From Brevibacillus humidisoli (GTDB taxonomy: Bacteria; Bacillota; Bacilli; Brevibacillales; Brevibacillaceae): a DNA stretch of 64,000 nucleotides. A program made the translations under genes and the position numbers. Positions 18,747-28,233 of the stretch are shown here, in pieces (position 1 is the stretch's first letter; each line of letters opens with the position of its first letter). Under the pieces are notes generated by a model that saw only the letters and a program-made list of their open reading frames with translations, was not told the origin of the DNA and did not search any database. The DNA lies in assembly GCF_020923435.1 (NCBI RefSeq), contig NZ_CP087263.1, positions 2,623,970 to 2,687,969 on the forward strand. The letters are read 5' to 3'.

Positions 18747-20327
18747 ATGAAACAATCGTTCTTTTACGGCACCGTGATCCTGATTATCACTGGTGCGATT
18801 ACCAAGATCCTCGGGTTTCTCAATCGGATTATCCTCTCTCGGCTGATCGGTGCCGAGGGAATGGGACTGTACCAGATGGTCGTACCGCTGTTGTACTTTC
18901 TGATCACGCTGACGACCTTTGGGCTGCCGGTGGCGATCGCCAAACAAGTGGCCGAAGCAGATGCAGCCCGCGATCCGCGTCTGGCCAGACGATTTCTGGT
19001 ACTTGCTCTCGCCGTCGTCGGTTTGCTTAGCCTGCTGATCTGTACTGTCCTGCTGTTGGGGGCACGATTGGTCGTCGGGTATCTGTTGGCCGATCCGCGT
19101 ACCTACGTGGTCCTGCTGGCAGCTCTTCCCGTCGTACCGATCGCTAGTATTTCCGCAGTACTGCGCGGTTACTTCCAGGGGAAACACAACATGATCCCGA
19201 CTGCCGTCTCGCAGATGCTGGAACAGGTGATCCGGATGTCTTGTGTGGTCGTGATGACGGTCTCCTTTATGGATCGGGGGATCGAGTACGCGACAGCCGG
19301 TGCGGCCGCCAGCATTATCGCCGGTGAACTGGCCGGATTTCTGTTTATCTTGTGGCAGATCAGACGAGGTGGCACCCGGACAGCCGAACGGTTGGCGCAC
19401 TCTCCGATCCTCACATCGTTAAAACAAAACAAGGAGAGCTTACGCCAGTTGTTTAGCGTCTCACTCCCCGTCACCATGAGCCGTCTGATCGGCTCCGTGG
19501 CTTACGTATTGGAACCGCTGCTCGTCCCGTTCGCTCTGGTTCTGGCCGGCTATCAGACGGTGAAAGCAACCGCTTTGTACGGCCAGTTTGCCGGCATGGC
19601 TGTTCCACTGCTTTTGTTTCCAACATTCTTGACCTATTCGCTATCCGTGTCCCTCGTTCCTGCCGTCGCAGCAGCAGCTTTTGAAAAAAAACAGAACCTA
19701 GTCCATCGCAGAATCTACCAGGCCATGCGCATCACCCTGGTCATTGGTGCACCGTGCGCCGTCCTGTTGTACGTCTTCGCCGAACCGCTCTGTACCTTGC
19801 TGTACGACAATCCAGAAGTAGGCATCTTGTTGAGGGAGATGGCTCCCTTCTCCATTTTCCTCTTTTTCCAAGCACCACTGGCTGCTGCGCTGCAAGGTCT
19901 TGATTTTGCAAATGCGGTGCTGCGCAATACCTTGGTAGGTGCTGTGGTCAAAACAAGCGCGATGTTTGTCGCTACGGCCCGACCTGAGTTGGGCATCCAC
20001 GGCACCGTTATCGCTTTAAATCTGGGCATCACACTGGTGACCCTGCTTCACTTTGCCAGTTTGGTCAAGCTGATTGGCTTTACGATCCAGTTCGCCGAGT
20101 TTGCCAAAATCGGTGCCGCGATGCTGGTGATGGGCTATGCCAGCTCCTATATGGCTGTGTACTGGTTCGCTGAGGCATCGATCGGAGGAATGCTGCTGAT
20201 CTGCTCTGCGGTCAGCACGCTGCTGTACATCGTCTTGCTGGTTGCGATGCGCGTGCTTGGCAAACAGGACGTGCGACGAATTCCCTGGATTGGCGAGCAG
20301 TTGGCCGTCTTTTTCCCTAATCGGTGA
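18747..20327 (+). CDS. spoVB: Stage V sporulation protein B, MOP-superfamily lipid flippase
   Basis: 526 residues with about 14 TM segments (polysaccharide-transporter/MATE-like fold). SpoVB is needed for spore cortex synthesis and is thought to flip lipid-linked cortex precursors. The N-terminal block GAITKILGFLNRIILSRLIG and GMGLYQMVVPLLYF are typical. It reads against its neighbours on both sides; the stop codon directly abuts that of the DUF421 gene with no base between. Confidence 0.92.
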   Translation: MKQSFFYGTVILIITGAITKILGFLNRIILSRLIGAEGMGLYQMVVPLLYFLITLTTFGLPVAIAKQVAEADAARDPRLARRFLVLALAVVGLLSLLICTVLLLGARLVVGYLLADPRTYVVLLAALPVVPIASISAVLRGYFQGKHNMIPTAVSQMLEQVIRMSCVVVMTVSFMDRGIEYATAGAAASIIAGELAGFLFILWQIRRGGTRTAERLAHSPILTSLKQNKESLRQLFSVSLPVTMSRLIGSVAYVLEPLLVPFALVLAGYQTVKATALYGQFAGMAVPLLLFPTFLTYSLSVSLVPAVAAAAFEKKQNLVHRRIYQAMRITLVIGAPCAVLLYVFAEPLCTLLYDNPEVGILLREMAPFSIFLFFQAPLAAALQGLDFANAVLRNTLVGAVVKTSAMFVATARPELGIHGTVIALNLGITLVTLLHFASLVKLIGFTIQFAEFAKIGAAMLVMGYASSYMAVYWFAEASIGGMLLICSAVSTLLYIVLLVAMRVLGKQDVRRIPWIGEQLAVFFPNR

Positions 20328-21074
20328 TCAGCGGCGCCGCGGATACGTCTTATCTTTCTTATCAATAAACAGTCGACCTTGGGAGTCGAGGCTGCAAAAC
20401 GAGATTTCTTTAAACTCGCGAATCCCGCGCTTTCGAATTTCTTGTTTGAGCCAAAACGTATTTTGTCCGATGAGTTTCAATGCATCTTCCCGTACTTTTC
20501 CATCCAGGATCAGCGGGATCGGCAATCCGTTGTAGGTGACGGGAGAGACCGGTTCCTCCGATGACAGCTGCAAATCCTCTCTGGTGACCGGTTGTTTTTC
20601 CCGCTTGGGGAAGACGCTTAATTCTCCTGTCGGCTCCAGGATGGCAAATTCCACATCAGCCAAATGGCTGATATTTTTTTGCCGCAATTGGATCAACAAG
20701 TCATCCAGGTTGATCCGGTTTTGGCGTAGAGCATGCTCCCGAATCTCTCCGTTTTCAATGAGTACAGATGGTGATCCCTCGATCCAGTCACGCACTCTCC
20801 TACTTTTCAATGAAAGCGTAGCCATACCGATTTCCAGCAGGCCGATTGCGATCATCGGCAGGTAAAAATGGATGACCGGTTGTTTCGCCTCCTCAATGGC
20901 CAGCACAGCCATCTCCGCCAGCATGATGGAGATGACCACATCAAATACGGACATCTTGCCCAGTTCGCGCTTCCCCATCAACCGCAGCAGCAACAGGATG
21001 AAGAAATACGTCAACAGGGTACGCAATAAAATGGTCGTCAGATCCACCGTGATCGACCTCCATAGGGAACTCAT
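20328..21074 (-). CDS. yrbG: DUF421 membrane protein, YrbG/YetF-like
   Basis: 248 residues: three N-terminal hydrophobic segments (RTLLTYFFILLLLRLMGKRE is the family's marker region), then two soluble alpha/beta domains. The position next to spoVB matches yrbG of B. subtilis. Relatives (YetF, YdfS) have been linked to spore coat and germination, but the function is not settled. No catalytic motif recognised. Confidence 0.85.
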   Translation of the reverse strand: MSSLWRSITVDLTTILLRTLLTYFFILLLLRLMGKRELGKMSVFDVVISIMLAEMAVLAIEEAKQPVIHFYLPMIAIGLLEIGMATLSLKSRRVRDWIEGSPSVLIENGEIREHALRQNRINLDDLLIQLRQKNISHLADVEFAILEPTGELSVFPKREKQPVTREDLQLSSEEPVSPVTYNGLPIPLILDGKVREDALKLIGQNTFWLKQEIRKRGIREFKEISFCSLDSQGRLFIDKKDKTYPRRR

Positions 21075-21145
21075 TTTATTGTCCCTCTCCCATGGAGGTA
21101 GTTATGCCTACCCAATTTTCCCTTGTGATGCGTGCCGCTATGCGT

Positions 21146-22123
21146 TCAGATCCACTTTTTTCTTTTAAACACATACAGCATAGCCACGGTTAATCCCAGC
21201 ATCATCAGGATGGCGATGATCAGCATGACCGGCTCTGCTCCGGCACCAAGCCATCCAAACGTGTTCATACCGAACAATCCGGTGATAAACGTCAACGGCA
21301 GGATAATCGTGGAGATAATCGTCAAGACCCGCATCGTCTCCGTCGTCTTCGCACTGATGATGGTGTAGTACGTGTCAAGCGCACCGTTGACCAGATCACG
21401 AAACGTCTCCGTCGAATCGGCGATGCGCTCCAGGTGGTCGGTCAGATCGACGTAAAACGGTACGTTCTCTTCTGATATGTCAAACGAATAGCGCCCGTTT
21501 ACATTGGCAAAGATCCGCTTCTGTGGCAGGATGACGCGCCGGATCAAGATAATCGTTCGCTTCAAAGCGAGAAATTCCTCGGTAATCTCTTCCATCTGGT
21601 GTTCGTAGATCTCGTCCTCCAACTCATCAATCCGCACACTCAGCCGATCCATGATCGGAAAGTACTCGTCCGTGATCCCGTCGACAATCGCGTACAACAG
21701 GTAGTCAGGTCCCCGGTTCATGTACGACATGTTGCGGTGGCACTGCGCGGCGATCCGGCCGATTGTGTTCATCGGCGACTTGTGAATCGTGACAATGTAA
21801 TTGACGCCGAGAAAGACATTCAGTTCAAGGGTGGTGATCTCCGTGTCACTTTCCTCGTTGTACCTGAGGGCGTGAAAGACAAAAAAGTAATAGTCATCGT
21901 ATTTGTCCACCTTCGCCCGAGGGCTGACGTGCAGGCAGTCTTCGATCGCCAACGGGTGGAAATCAAAAATTTGCGCGATGTACTGCAGTTCATCGTTGCC
22001 TACATCATACAAGTCGATCCACAGCAGATCCTCAGGCGATTTGAGCCATTCGTCTTTTCTGGACAAATCGACATCGTGGTACATCTTCAACTCTGAATGA
22101 TTGTAAAAATAGGTTTTGATCAC
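21146..22123 (-). CDS. corA: CorA-type magnesium/cobalt channel
   Basis: 325 residues: a large cytosolic N-terminal domain and two C-terminal TM segments. The selectivity signature GMN is present at the end of TM1 (FGMNTFGW). The GTG start at 22123 follows a GGGGTGAG site. Transports Mg2+ (possibly Co2+/Ni2+) across the cell membrane. It is an extra gene compared with the B. subtilis order in this block. Confidence 0.93.
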   Translation of the reverse strand: MIKTYFYNHSELKMYHDVDLSRKDEWLKSPEDLLWIDLYDVGNDELQYIAQIFDFHPLAIEDCLHVSPRAKVDKYDDYYFFVFHALRYNEESDTEITTLELNVFLGVNYIVTIHKSPMNTIGRIAAQCHRNMSYMNRGPDYLLYAIVDGITDEYFPIMDRLSVRIDELEDEIYEHQMEEITEEFLALKRTIILIRRVILPQKRIFANVNGRYSFDISEENVPFYVDLTDHLERIADSTETFRDLVNGALDTYYTIISAKTTETMRVLTIISTIILPLTFITGLFGMNTFGWLGAGAEPVMLIIAILMMLGLTVAMLYVFKRKKWI

Positions 22124-22257
22124 AATCTCACCCCCCCTGACTCATTCCTCATCCATCATACGAAAATTCTGCTGTCTGTTCAACGAACAAATGAATAAGC
22201 CTGTCAAGCCTCTCATATAGATGGTACAAACATCTGTCCACGAGGGAGGCGTTTGAT

Positions 22258-22629
22258 GTGCAGAGTTCTTCCGCATCTGTCATAACCGGGCTTCTATTTA
22301 CGTTCGGCCTAGTGTTGGTCGGTGCATTGATAACCGCGCTGCTGCTGGCATTTACCGATCTTCATGAGAGCTCACTTCCCTATTTCACATACGCGATCAA
22401 TACGCTTGGCTTGTTGATTGGCGGGATCGTGACAGGGCGCCGTTGCGGCAACAGAGGGTGGTATTATGGAGGACTTACCGGGCTGTTCTACTTCATTTTG
22501 GTATTGCTGATCGGCTTTCTTGGATTCGATGTACCCATGCAGCTTGTCACTTTGCTGTACCTCGCAGGAGCGTTTATACTCGGTGCATTGGGCGGTGTCA
22601 TCGGCGTCAATATGACCAACCGTCGGTAA
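22258..22629 (+). CDS. Small four-TM membrane protein (YrzE/TIGR04086-like)
   Basis: 123 residues with four hydrophobic segments and little else (GLLFTFGLVLVGALITALLL, a Gly-rich TM2, and so on). The GTG start has a GGGAGG site 8 bases upstream. Same location as yrzE of B. subtilis (between yrbG and yajC). Function unknown; a sporulation or envelope role is a guess from synteny. Confidence 0.75.
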   Translation: MQSSSASVITGLLFTFGLVLVGALITALLLAFTDLHESSLPYFTYAINTLGLLIGGIVTGRRCGNRGWYYGGLTGLFYFILVLLIGFLGFDVPMQLVTLLYLAGAFILGALGGVIGVNMTNRR

Positions 22630-22721
22630 CGAAAGCCAGCCTCGCTGTCTCCATCGACCGAATCAGTGCGACAATCCGCGCGATAGCAGTATTGACGTGC
22701 CTTCGACTTGCGATGGAGAAC

Positions 22722-22761
22722 AAAAAAAGAGACGGGATTCAGCCTTTGCTGTTTCCCGTCT
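22722..22761 (-). terminator. Rho-independent terminator of the tgt-yajC operon
   Basis: AGACGGGA and TCCCGTCT pair with an inner CAGC/GCTG stem; on the minus strand CTTTTTTT follows. It lies about 55 bases past the yajC stop codon. Confidence 0.9.
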
Positions 22762-22816
22762 GCTTGTTTGCCATGCTGTTATGTATGACACCATTCATAG
22801 CGTGTCAGATTCCCTG

Positions 22817-23113
22817 CTACTTGCTTTCTTCCTTATCAGCAGCTGCGGTAGGCGATGCGGCAACAACAGAGTTGATTGCACCGCGATCAAAGGTAACGTT
22901 CACGTTGTGCGCGACGCGCAGCGTAACAGTGGCATCGTCGAGATCCTGAATCGTGCCGTGAACCCCGCCAATCGTCGTCACCTTATCCCCCTTTTTCAGT
23001 GCAGCAAGCATCGCGTTGCGCTCTTTGTTCCGCTTTTGCTGCGGGCGGATCAACAAAAAGTAAAAAATCACAAACATGATGATAATCGGCAGAAAGCTTT
23101 CCCATCCTTGCAT
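22817..23113 (-). CDS. yajC: Preprotein translocase accessory subunit YajC
   Basis: 98 residues: one N-terminal TM segment (FLPIIIMFVIFYFLLIRPQQ), then the conserved KGDKVTTIGGVHGTI region. Associates with SecDF. AAAGGAGG ribosome site; 22 bases downstream of tgt and clearly in the same transcript. Confidence 0.95.
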   Translation of the reverse strand: MQGWESFLPIIIMFVIFYFLLIRPQQKRNKERNAMLAALKKGDKVTTIGGVHGTIQDLDDATVTLRVAHNVNVTFDRGAINSVVAASPTAAADKEESK

Positions 23114-23135
23114 GACATGATGCCTCCTTTATGTA

Positions 23136-24305
<1,170 letters not shown>

Positions 24306-24324
24306 TTACATATAAGCCATTCCT

Positions 24325-24353
24325 ATTATAGAGGCATTGGACAAGAATCACAA
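24325..24353 (-). promoter_or_regulatory. Promoter for tgt-yajC
   Basis: Minus strand TTGTGA (24348-24353), 17-base spacer, TATAAT (24325-24330). Having its own promoter fits the loss of the usual queA linkage. Confidence 0.65.
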
Positions 24354-24371
24354 GCTAGAGCAAAAAAAGTA

Positions 24372-24400
24372 CTGGCAATCTCTCGCAAACCGACTATAAT
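24372..24400 (+). promoter_or_regulatory. Candidate promoter for the small SH3-like gene
   Basis: CTGGCA (24372-24377), 17-base spacer, TATAAT (24395-24400). Divergent from the tgt promoter about 20 bases away. The -35 is weak. Confidence 0.45.
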
Positions 24401-24486
24401 GTAAAATAACCTTAAAATTTTTATTAAGTTTTTGTAAAGCTCATGGACATTGCCCAAATCATATGGTAAAGGAAGGTGTTGGTCAA

Positions 24487-24645
24487 ATGTTTTCGTACGG
24501 TCAAAGAATTGCGGTGCGATCAAAGCAAAAGGGTACAGAGTATGTGTATCCACACTTGGGAATGGTACTGAAGGAGACCGACACGGATCTCGTCCTGCTG
24601 TTCCCTGATGGTCGCGTTACGGTGAAAAAAACGGATCTCGCCTGA
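24487..24645 (+). CDS. Small conserved-looking protein, SH3/KOW-like, function unknown
   Basis: 52 residues from the ATG at 24487, which has AAGGAAGGTG about 9 bases upstream; an ATG at 24463 is in frame but lies before that site. The sequence alternates hydrophobic and polar residues in short strands (GQRIAVRSK, HLGMVLKET, LVLLFPDGRVTVKKTDL), as in small beta-barrels. It has its own candidate promoter and a strong terminator, so it looks like a monocistronic gene. No function assigned. Confidence 0.65.
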   Translation: MFSYGQRIAVRSKQKGTEYVYPHLGMVLKETDTDLVLLFPDGRVTVKKTDLA

Positions 24646-24659
24646 GGATCATCTTTCTC

Positions 24660-24735
24660 AATCACGTTGGCCAGTGCAAAACAGCCCGATGGTACGCGGA
24701 CTGCGGTACATCGGGGGTGTGCAGAGCGCGTGATG
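24660..24735 (+). other. Structured 3' region of the small-gene transcript
   Basis: CCCGATG-GTAC and GTACATCGGG form a near-perfect hairpin, enclosed by ATCACG (24661-24666) and CGTGAT (24729-24734). The arrangement suggests a folded RNA between the stop codon and the terminator. Not matched to a known family. Confidence 0.4.
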
Positions 24736-24741
24736 TGCAAA

Positions 24742-24773
24742 AGTGCCGCCCGTTGGGGGCGGTACTTTTTTTG
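24742..24773 (+). terminator. Rho-independent terminator, possibly bidirectional
   Basis: AGTGCCGCC pairs with GGCGGTACT, followed by a run of seven T on the plus strand. The minus strand has TTTTGC, so it may also stop leftward transcripts from the racemase operon. A second perfect stem (CTGCCGTTG/CAACGGCAG, 24786-24811) lacks a T-run. Confidence 0.85.
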
Positions 24774-24813
24774 CTTCTGAACGGCTGCCGTTGTCTATCG
24801 GCAACGGCAGTCG

Positions 24814-25506
24814 CTACTTTTGAAGTGCCAAGCGCACCGTCTTTTTTGCCAAAAGCAAGGTCGGATCAATGAATGTAAACTCTTTTTCGAAAGGTGGAAA
24901 AAGGAGAGGAATTTCTGTACAACCACCCAAAACGTTTGTGATTTGGTATCCCGCTATCATCTCACGCACGCTTTCTATTGTCGAAAGGGTTGGCCTATGC
25001 TTGGTTTTGACTTCGTGTATGATCTGATTGACGAGAGTTTGTTGATCGATATCGGGAATAATCAGTTGTACAGAGGTTTTCTCAAACGCTCTTTGATATA
25101 GTCCACTGCGAATGGTGGTCTCTGTCGCGAGAAGAAGAATCTGCTCACTCCTCCCTTTGGTCTGTGTGATGATATGTTCAACCGTACATTCAATGATGCT
25201 GTAGATCGGAATCGATATGGAAGCGCTGATCTCATCCAGCCAATAATGTGCTGAATGACACGGGATGACAATAAAATCAGCTCCTGCTTGTTCCAGCGTG
25301 ATTGCCGTTCGGATCATCTCCGGTACAGGACTCTCATGGCCTGGTTTTAAAGCATCGATTCTCGACGGTATCTTGGGATTGTTATAGATCAACATACGCA
25401 AGTGATCGTGTTCTTGTTGGACCGGGGTGTTCTCAATTATTTTTTTCACCATATCCAAGGTTGCCATTGGTCCCATCCCGCCCAATACCCCTATCACTTT
25501 GCTCAT
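24814..25506 (-). CDS. Aspartate/glutamate racemase family protein
   Basis: 230 residues from the ATG at 25506 (GGAGGTG site). N-terminal GVLGGMGPMATLDM and the two catalytic cysteines are present: IPCHSAHYW near residue 86 and LGGCTEIPLL near residue 190. Such enzymes interconvert L and D amino acids without a cofactor, usually Asp or Glu. It lies 13 bases downstream of the Mur-ligase/ATP-grasp fusion, so the two are cotranscribed. The likely role (inference) is to supply a D-amino acid to that ligase. Visibly more A+T rich than tgt or queA. Confidence 0.88.
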   Translation of the reverse strand: MSKVIGVLGGMGPMATLDMVKKIIENTPVQQEHDHLRMLIYNNPKIPSRIDALKPGHESPVPEMIRTAITLEQAGADFIVIPCHSAHYWLDEISASISIPIYSIIECTVEHIITQTKGRSEQILLLATETTIRSGLYQRAFEKTSVQLIIPDIDQQTLVNQIIHEVKTKHRPTLSTIESVREMIAGYQITNVLGGCTEIPLLFPPFEKEFTFIDPTLLLAKKTVRLALQK

Positions 25507-25519
25507 TTGTTCACCTCCA

Positions 25520-27931
25520 CTAGGAATAAAACCCTGCAAGGTGCTTGGCATACTGAAAAGGGGTGTGAAGAATAGAAGGCAACACCTCACGCTCATCTTC
25601 TGTTCGGTCCTGCTTGATTTCGGCCGCATAGTTTAGCTGAACCTCTAATATGTGGATATTCAGACTATGGTCGATCACAAAATCGATGGCAGCGTCTCCT
25701 AAAAGCCCTCCTTGCCTTTCCATCTTTTCTAATATGGTTGCTCCTAACTGGGTAACTTGTTTTATCTTCTGCTTTATCTGCACATCGGTTAATCCGTACA
25801 ATTCCCTCAGCGTCACTTTTCCTGGCACAATTTTTGACCTGTTTTTGGAGTTTGAAATAATGCTTCCCCGCTTGCCTATCTTCGTTTCCAGACCTGAAAA
25901 ATTCCAGCGGCCTGCTCCGTCCTTCTGAATATAGATGCGGAAGTCCACTTTCCCGATTTGAAAATCTGATGGAATTCCTTGCTGCACAATATAAGGTTTG
26001 CTGCTGATTCCATATTTCTTGATCAACGACAACAATTGCGGCTTGGATTCAATGTTCCATGTTTCACCGTTTCCGTTGATCCATACCTTTCTGTTGTTGC
26101 TGATGGAACGAATCGCCACAATTCCTTTGCCCCCGGCCATTGTTGTCGGTTTTAAATAAATGAACTTGTATTTGTTTAGCATGCGGAGCAGACTTGGTAT
26201 CCCCGTATACCGGGTTGTTGCAGGCAAATGCTTCCTGATCAGCGGATCTTTGGAGAATCGGGACCAAAACAGCCATTTGTTCGTATTTTTGTAGGGATAA
26301 TTAAACAGCTTGTTTCCGATTCGTCTTCTATAGCGCTGGTACGTCTCCCGCTTTAACGAGACTCGGCTAAAAATGGACGATGGAAGGGGAAATATTCCAT
26401 TTACAAACGTTTTCCGGATAGGATCATAATATTTGCCTCTCACTGTTTTATCTTGTCCAAGTCTCTGATTTGGTTTTAAGAGAAAGATCAGCCCTCTTGT
26501 CCGGTTGTAATCGGAAAACCGCAACAACTGCTTTTGGGGATCATCATAATAGCTGGACAATACAAAAAAACCAATCACTGGTCCTACGTGCAAGTGGTTC
26601 CTTTTTAGATAATAATCATAGGGAAGGTCAGGAATGGTGATGGTACGAGTCAGGCGCCGGGGGATCCGCAGCACGCCCGGAGCAACCTGGTCATTTTTCC
26701 TCGTTCGCAATACTTTGGAGTAATTGCCAAAATGTAATCGAATGCGGGAAGACAAGATTTTCAGGCGGTTCAGGGTAAGAGGATGGACGTGTACTTCATG
26801 GCTGTCCTGGTGTTGATCGAATTGAATACTACAGGTGAATCGAGTTCTAATGAAAGTTGAGGTGATATCCATTTTCATTGATCTTGATCCTTTTACCAAA
26901 ATGACGCTATTGGCAAGATTCTCTCTCTGTAACGCAGCGTGCATCCGTTGCCGATTGGTAAAATAGTGGACCTGGTGAGCAGCAAGCCCTGCTTTAAGCG
27001 CTCCTTGCCTTACCCATTCGGTTTCTTTTCCAAGCGTGTAAATGGCGTCTACTCCATTCTGTGCCATATATCTGCCGATCTCTAGATGTGCTTCGTTTGT
27101 GTAGTCACCTAATTCCAACATGCTGCCGATGACAGCAACCTTCCTCTTGCTCTCCCCTATCCGAACCAAGACATCGACTGCCGATTTTACCGATTGCGGA
27201 TTGGCATTGACTGTGTCATCAATGAGCAAGGAACCTTCATTTAGGTTCGTCACGTTCAAACGTTTCACGGGGGGTGTGTATCGCGCCAATCCTCGCCTGA
27301 TGTCATGGACTGAAAAACGAAGCTGATGAGCAATGGCAATCGCAAATAATGCGTTATACACATTGTGATATCCATAGCTTGGGATAAAGAAGCTTTCGGC
27401 TGCTCCATCTATGGTCACAGAAAAACTCATACCCTCGTTCCTGTACTGGATCATACTGGCCCGATAATCGGCGCTTCTGTTGACTCCGATTGTAAGAATT
27501 TTCCCTGTATGAATGTCTGTTTCCAACCATTTTGAATTGTGGTCATCGTTATTGATGAGCAAAATGCCATTCTTGTTCATATACTGGATCAGAGCGGATT
27601 TATTTTTCGCCGTTGCACGAATGCTATTTCCTAAATTGCCGAAATGGGCGGTGCCTATATTCGTAATGACCGCAATATCTGGTTTGATAAATCGACAATG
27701 CCGGTGAGCTGCGCCAGGTTTTCCCATGCCCAATTCCAACAAGACAGCTTGATGGTTGGCACGCAACTTCTGCATTGTTTGTTTTGTATGCAGTGGCAGG
27801 TTTTTATTGCCTGAAGTCTTCAAAATGCGCCACTTTGTCTGCAAAATGGAGGCTAACATTTCTCTTGTTGTCGTTTTCCCTGAGCTTCCTGTGATAGTGA
27901 TCCGTGGTACGTTTGGGACCACAGTGTTCAT
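25520..27931 (-). CDS. Fusion of a MurF-like Mur ligase and a YheC/YheD-type ATP-grasp domain
   Basis: 803 residues from the ATG at 27931. Residues about 1-380 are a Mur ligase: P-loop TGSSGKTTTREML, IKPDIAVITNIGTAHFG, LLIDDTVNANPQSVKSAV, AVIGSMLELGDYTNEAHLEIG and LVKGSRSMKMD, closest to MurF. Residues about 400-800 match YheC/YheD, the spore-coat-associated ATP-grasp family: YDPIRKTFVNGIFPLPSSIF, FIYLKPTTMAGGKGI, KVDFRIYIQKD, and ILEVQLNY near the end. Both halves form amide-type bonds at ATP cost, so the protein is probably a two-step peptide or amide ligase acting on a small acceptor. The racemase follows in the same transcript. A normal MurF N-terminal UDP-substrate domain is not seen, so it is unlikely to be the housekeeping MurF. 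Product unknown. Confidence 0.85.
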   Translation of the reverse strand: MNTVVPNVPRITITGSSGKTTTREMLASILQTKWRILKTSGNKNLPLHTKQTMQKLRANHQAVLLELGMGKPGAAHRHCRFIKPDIAVITNIGTAHFGNLGNSIRATAKNKSALIQYMNKNGILLINNDDHNSKWLETDIHTGKILTIGVNRSADYRASMIQYRNEGMSFSVTIDGAAESFFIPSYGYHNVYNALFAIAIAHQLRFSVHDIRRGLARYTPPVKRLNVTNLNEGSLLIDDTVNANPQSVKSAVDVLVRIGESKRKVAVIGSMLELGDYTNEAHLEIGRYMAQNGVDAIYTLGKETEWVRQGALKAGLAAHQVHYFTNRQRMHAALQRENLANSVILVKGSRSMKMDITSTFIRTRFTCSIQFDQHQDSHEVHVHPLTLNRLKILSSRIRLHFGNYSKVLRTRKNDQVAPGVLRIPRRLTRTITIPDLPYDYYLKRNHLHVGPVIGFFVLSSYYDDPQKQLLRFSDYNRTRGLIFLLKPNQRLGQDKTVRGKYYDPIRKTFVNGIFPLPSSIFSRVSLKRETYQRYRRRIGNKLFNYPYKNTNKWLFWSRFSKDPLIRKHLPATTRYTGIPSLLRMLNKYKFIYLKPTTMAGGKGIVAIRSISNNRKVWINGNGETWNIESKPQLLSLIKKYGISSKPYIVQQGIPSDFQIGKVDFRIYIQKDGAGRWNFSGLETKIGKRGSIISNSKNRSKIVPGKVTLRELYGLTDVQIKQKIKQVTQLGATILEKMERQGGLLGDAAIDFVIDHSLNIHILEVQLNYAAEIKQDRTEDEREVLPSILHTPFQYAKHLAGFYS

Positions 27932-28193
27932 GCTTTCCCCCCCAGACCTCAATGGATAGGTTTCTCTAGTATCTTATTAACCCTCTCTTGCTTTTGTATG
28001 CGATATTTGTCCCCTGCCTCTACAATAAGGCTAAAAACATATTCCAACAGGAGGGGGTCTTGGCAGCACTGGACTACGTCTTGTTCAACAGTTCCGTGGC
28101 CCCTCTTGTTCTTGCCTAACAGGTATTCGCTCACCAGTCCCCGTTCGGGATTTACACCCGATAGATGTTCGGCGTTGCTTAGTGCCAAAAGAC
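27932..28193. other. Intergenic region upstream of the Mur-ligase fusion
   Basis: About 260 bases between the fusion gene and the M28 peptidase terminator. A minus-strand frame (27949-28227) is open across it, but it runs through the terminator and has no convincing ribosome site or recognised motif. The promoter for the fusion-racemase transcript should lie here, but no consensus pair stood out. Confidence 0.4.
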
Positions 28194-28221
28194 AAATGCC
28201 GCCCATGTGAGCGGCATTTTT
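28194..28221 (-). terminator. Rho-independent terminator of the M28 peptidase gene
   Basis: AATGCCGC pairs with GCGGCATT around an 8-base loop; T-rich on both sides (minus strand TTTGTCTTTT). Located 12 bases after the peptidase stop codon. Confidence 0.75.
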
Positions 28222-28233
28222 GTTCATTCCCTG

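Noticed and set aside
24786-24811. Second perfect hairpin behind the racemase gene
   Set aside because: As a terminator it lacks a T-run on either strand; it may add stability to the neighbouring terminator but is not called separately.
27949-28227. Minus-strand 92-residue frame upstream of the Mur-ligase fusion
   Set aside because: It starts inside the M28 terminator hairpin, lacks a ribosome site and shows no motif. It could be a decayed gene, but support is too thin to call it.
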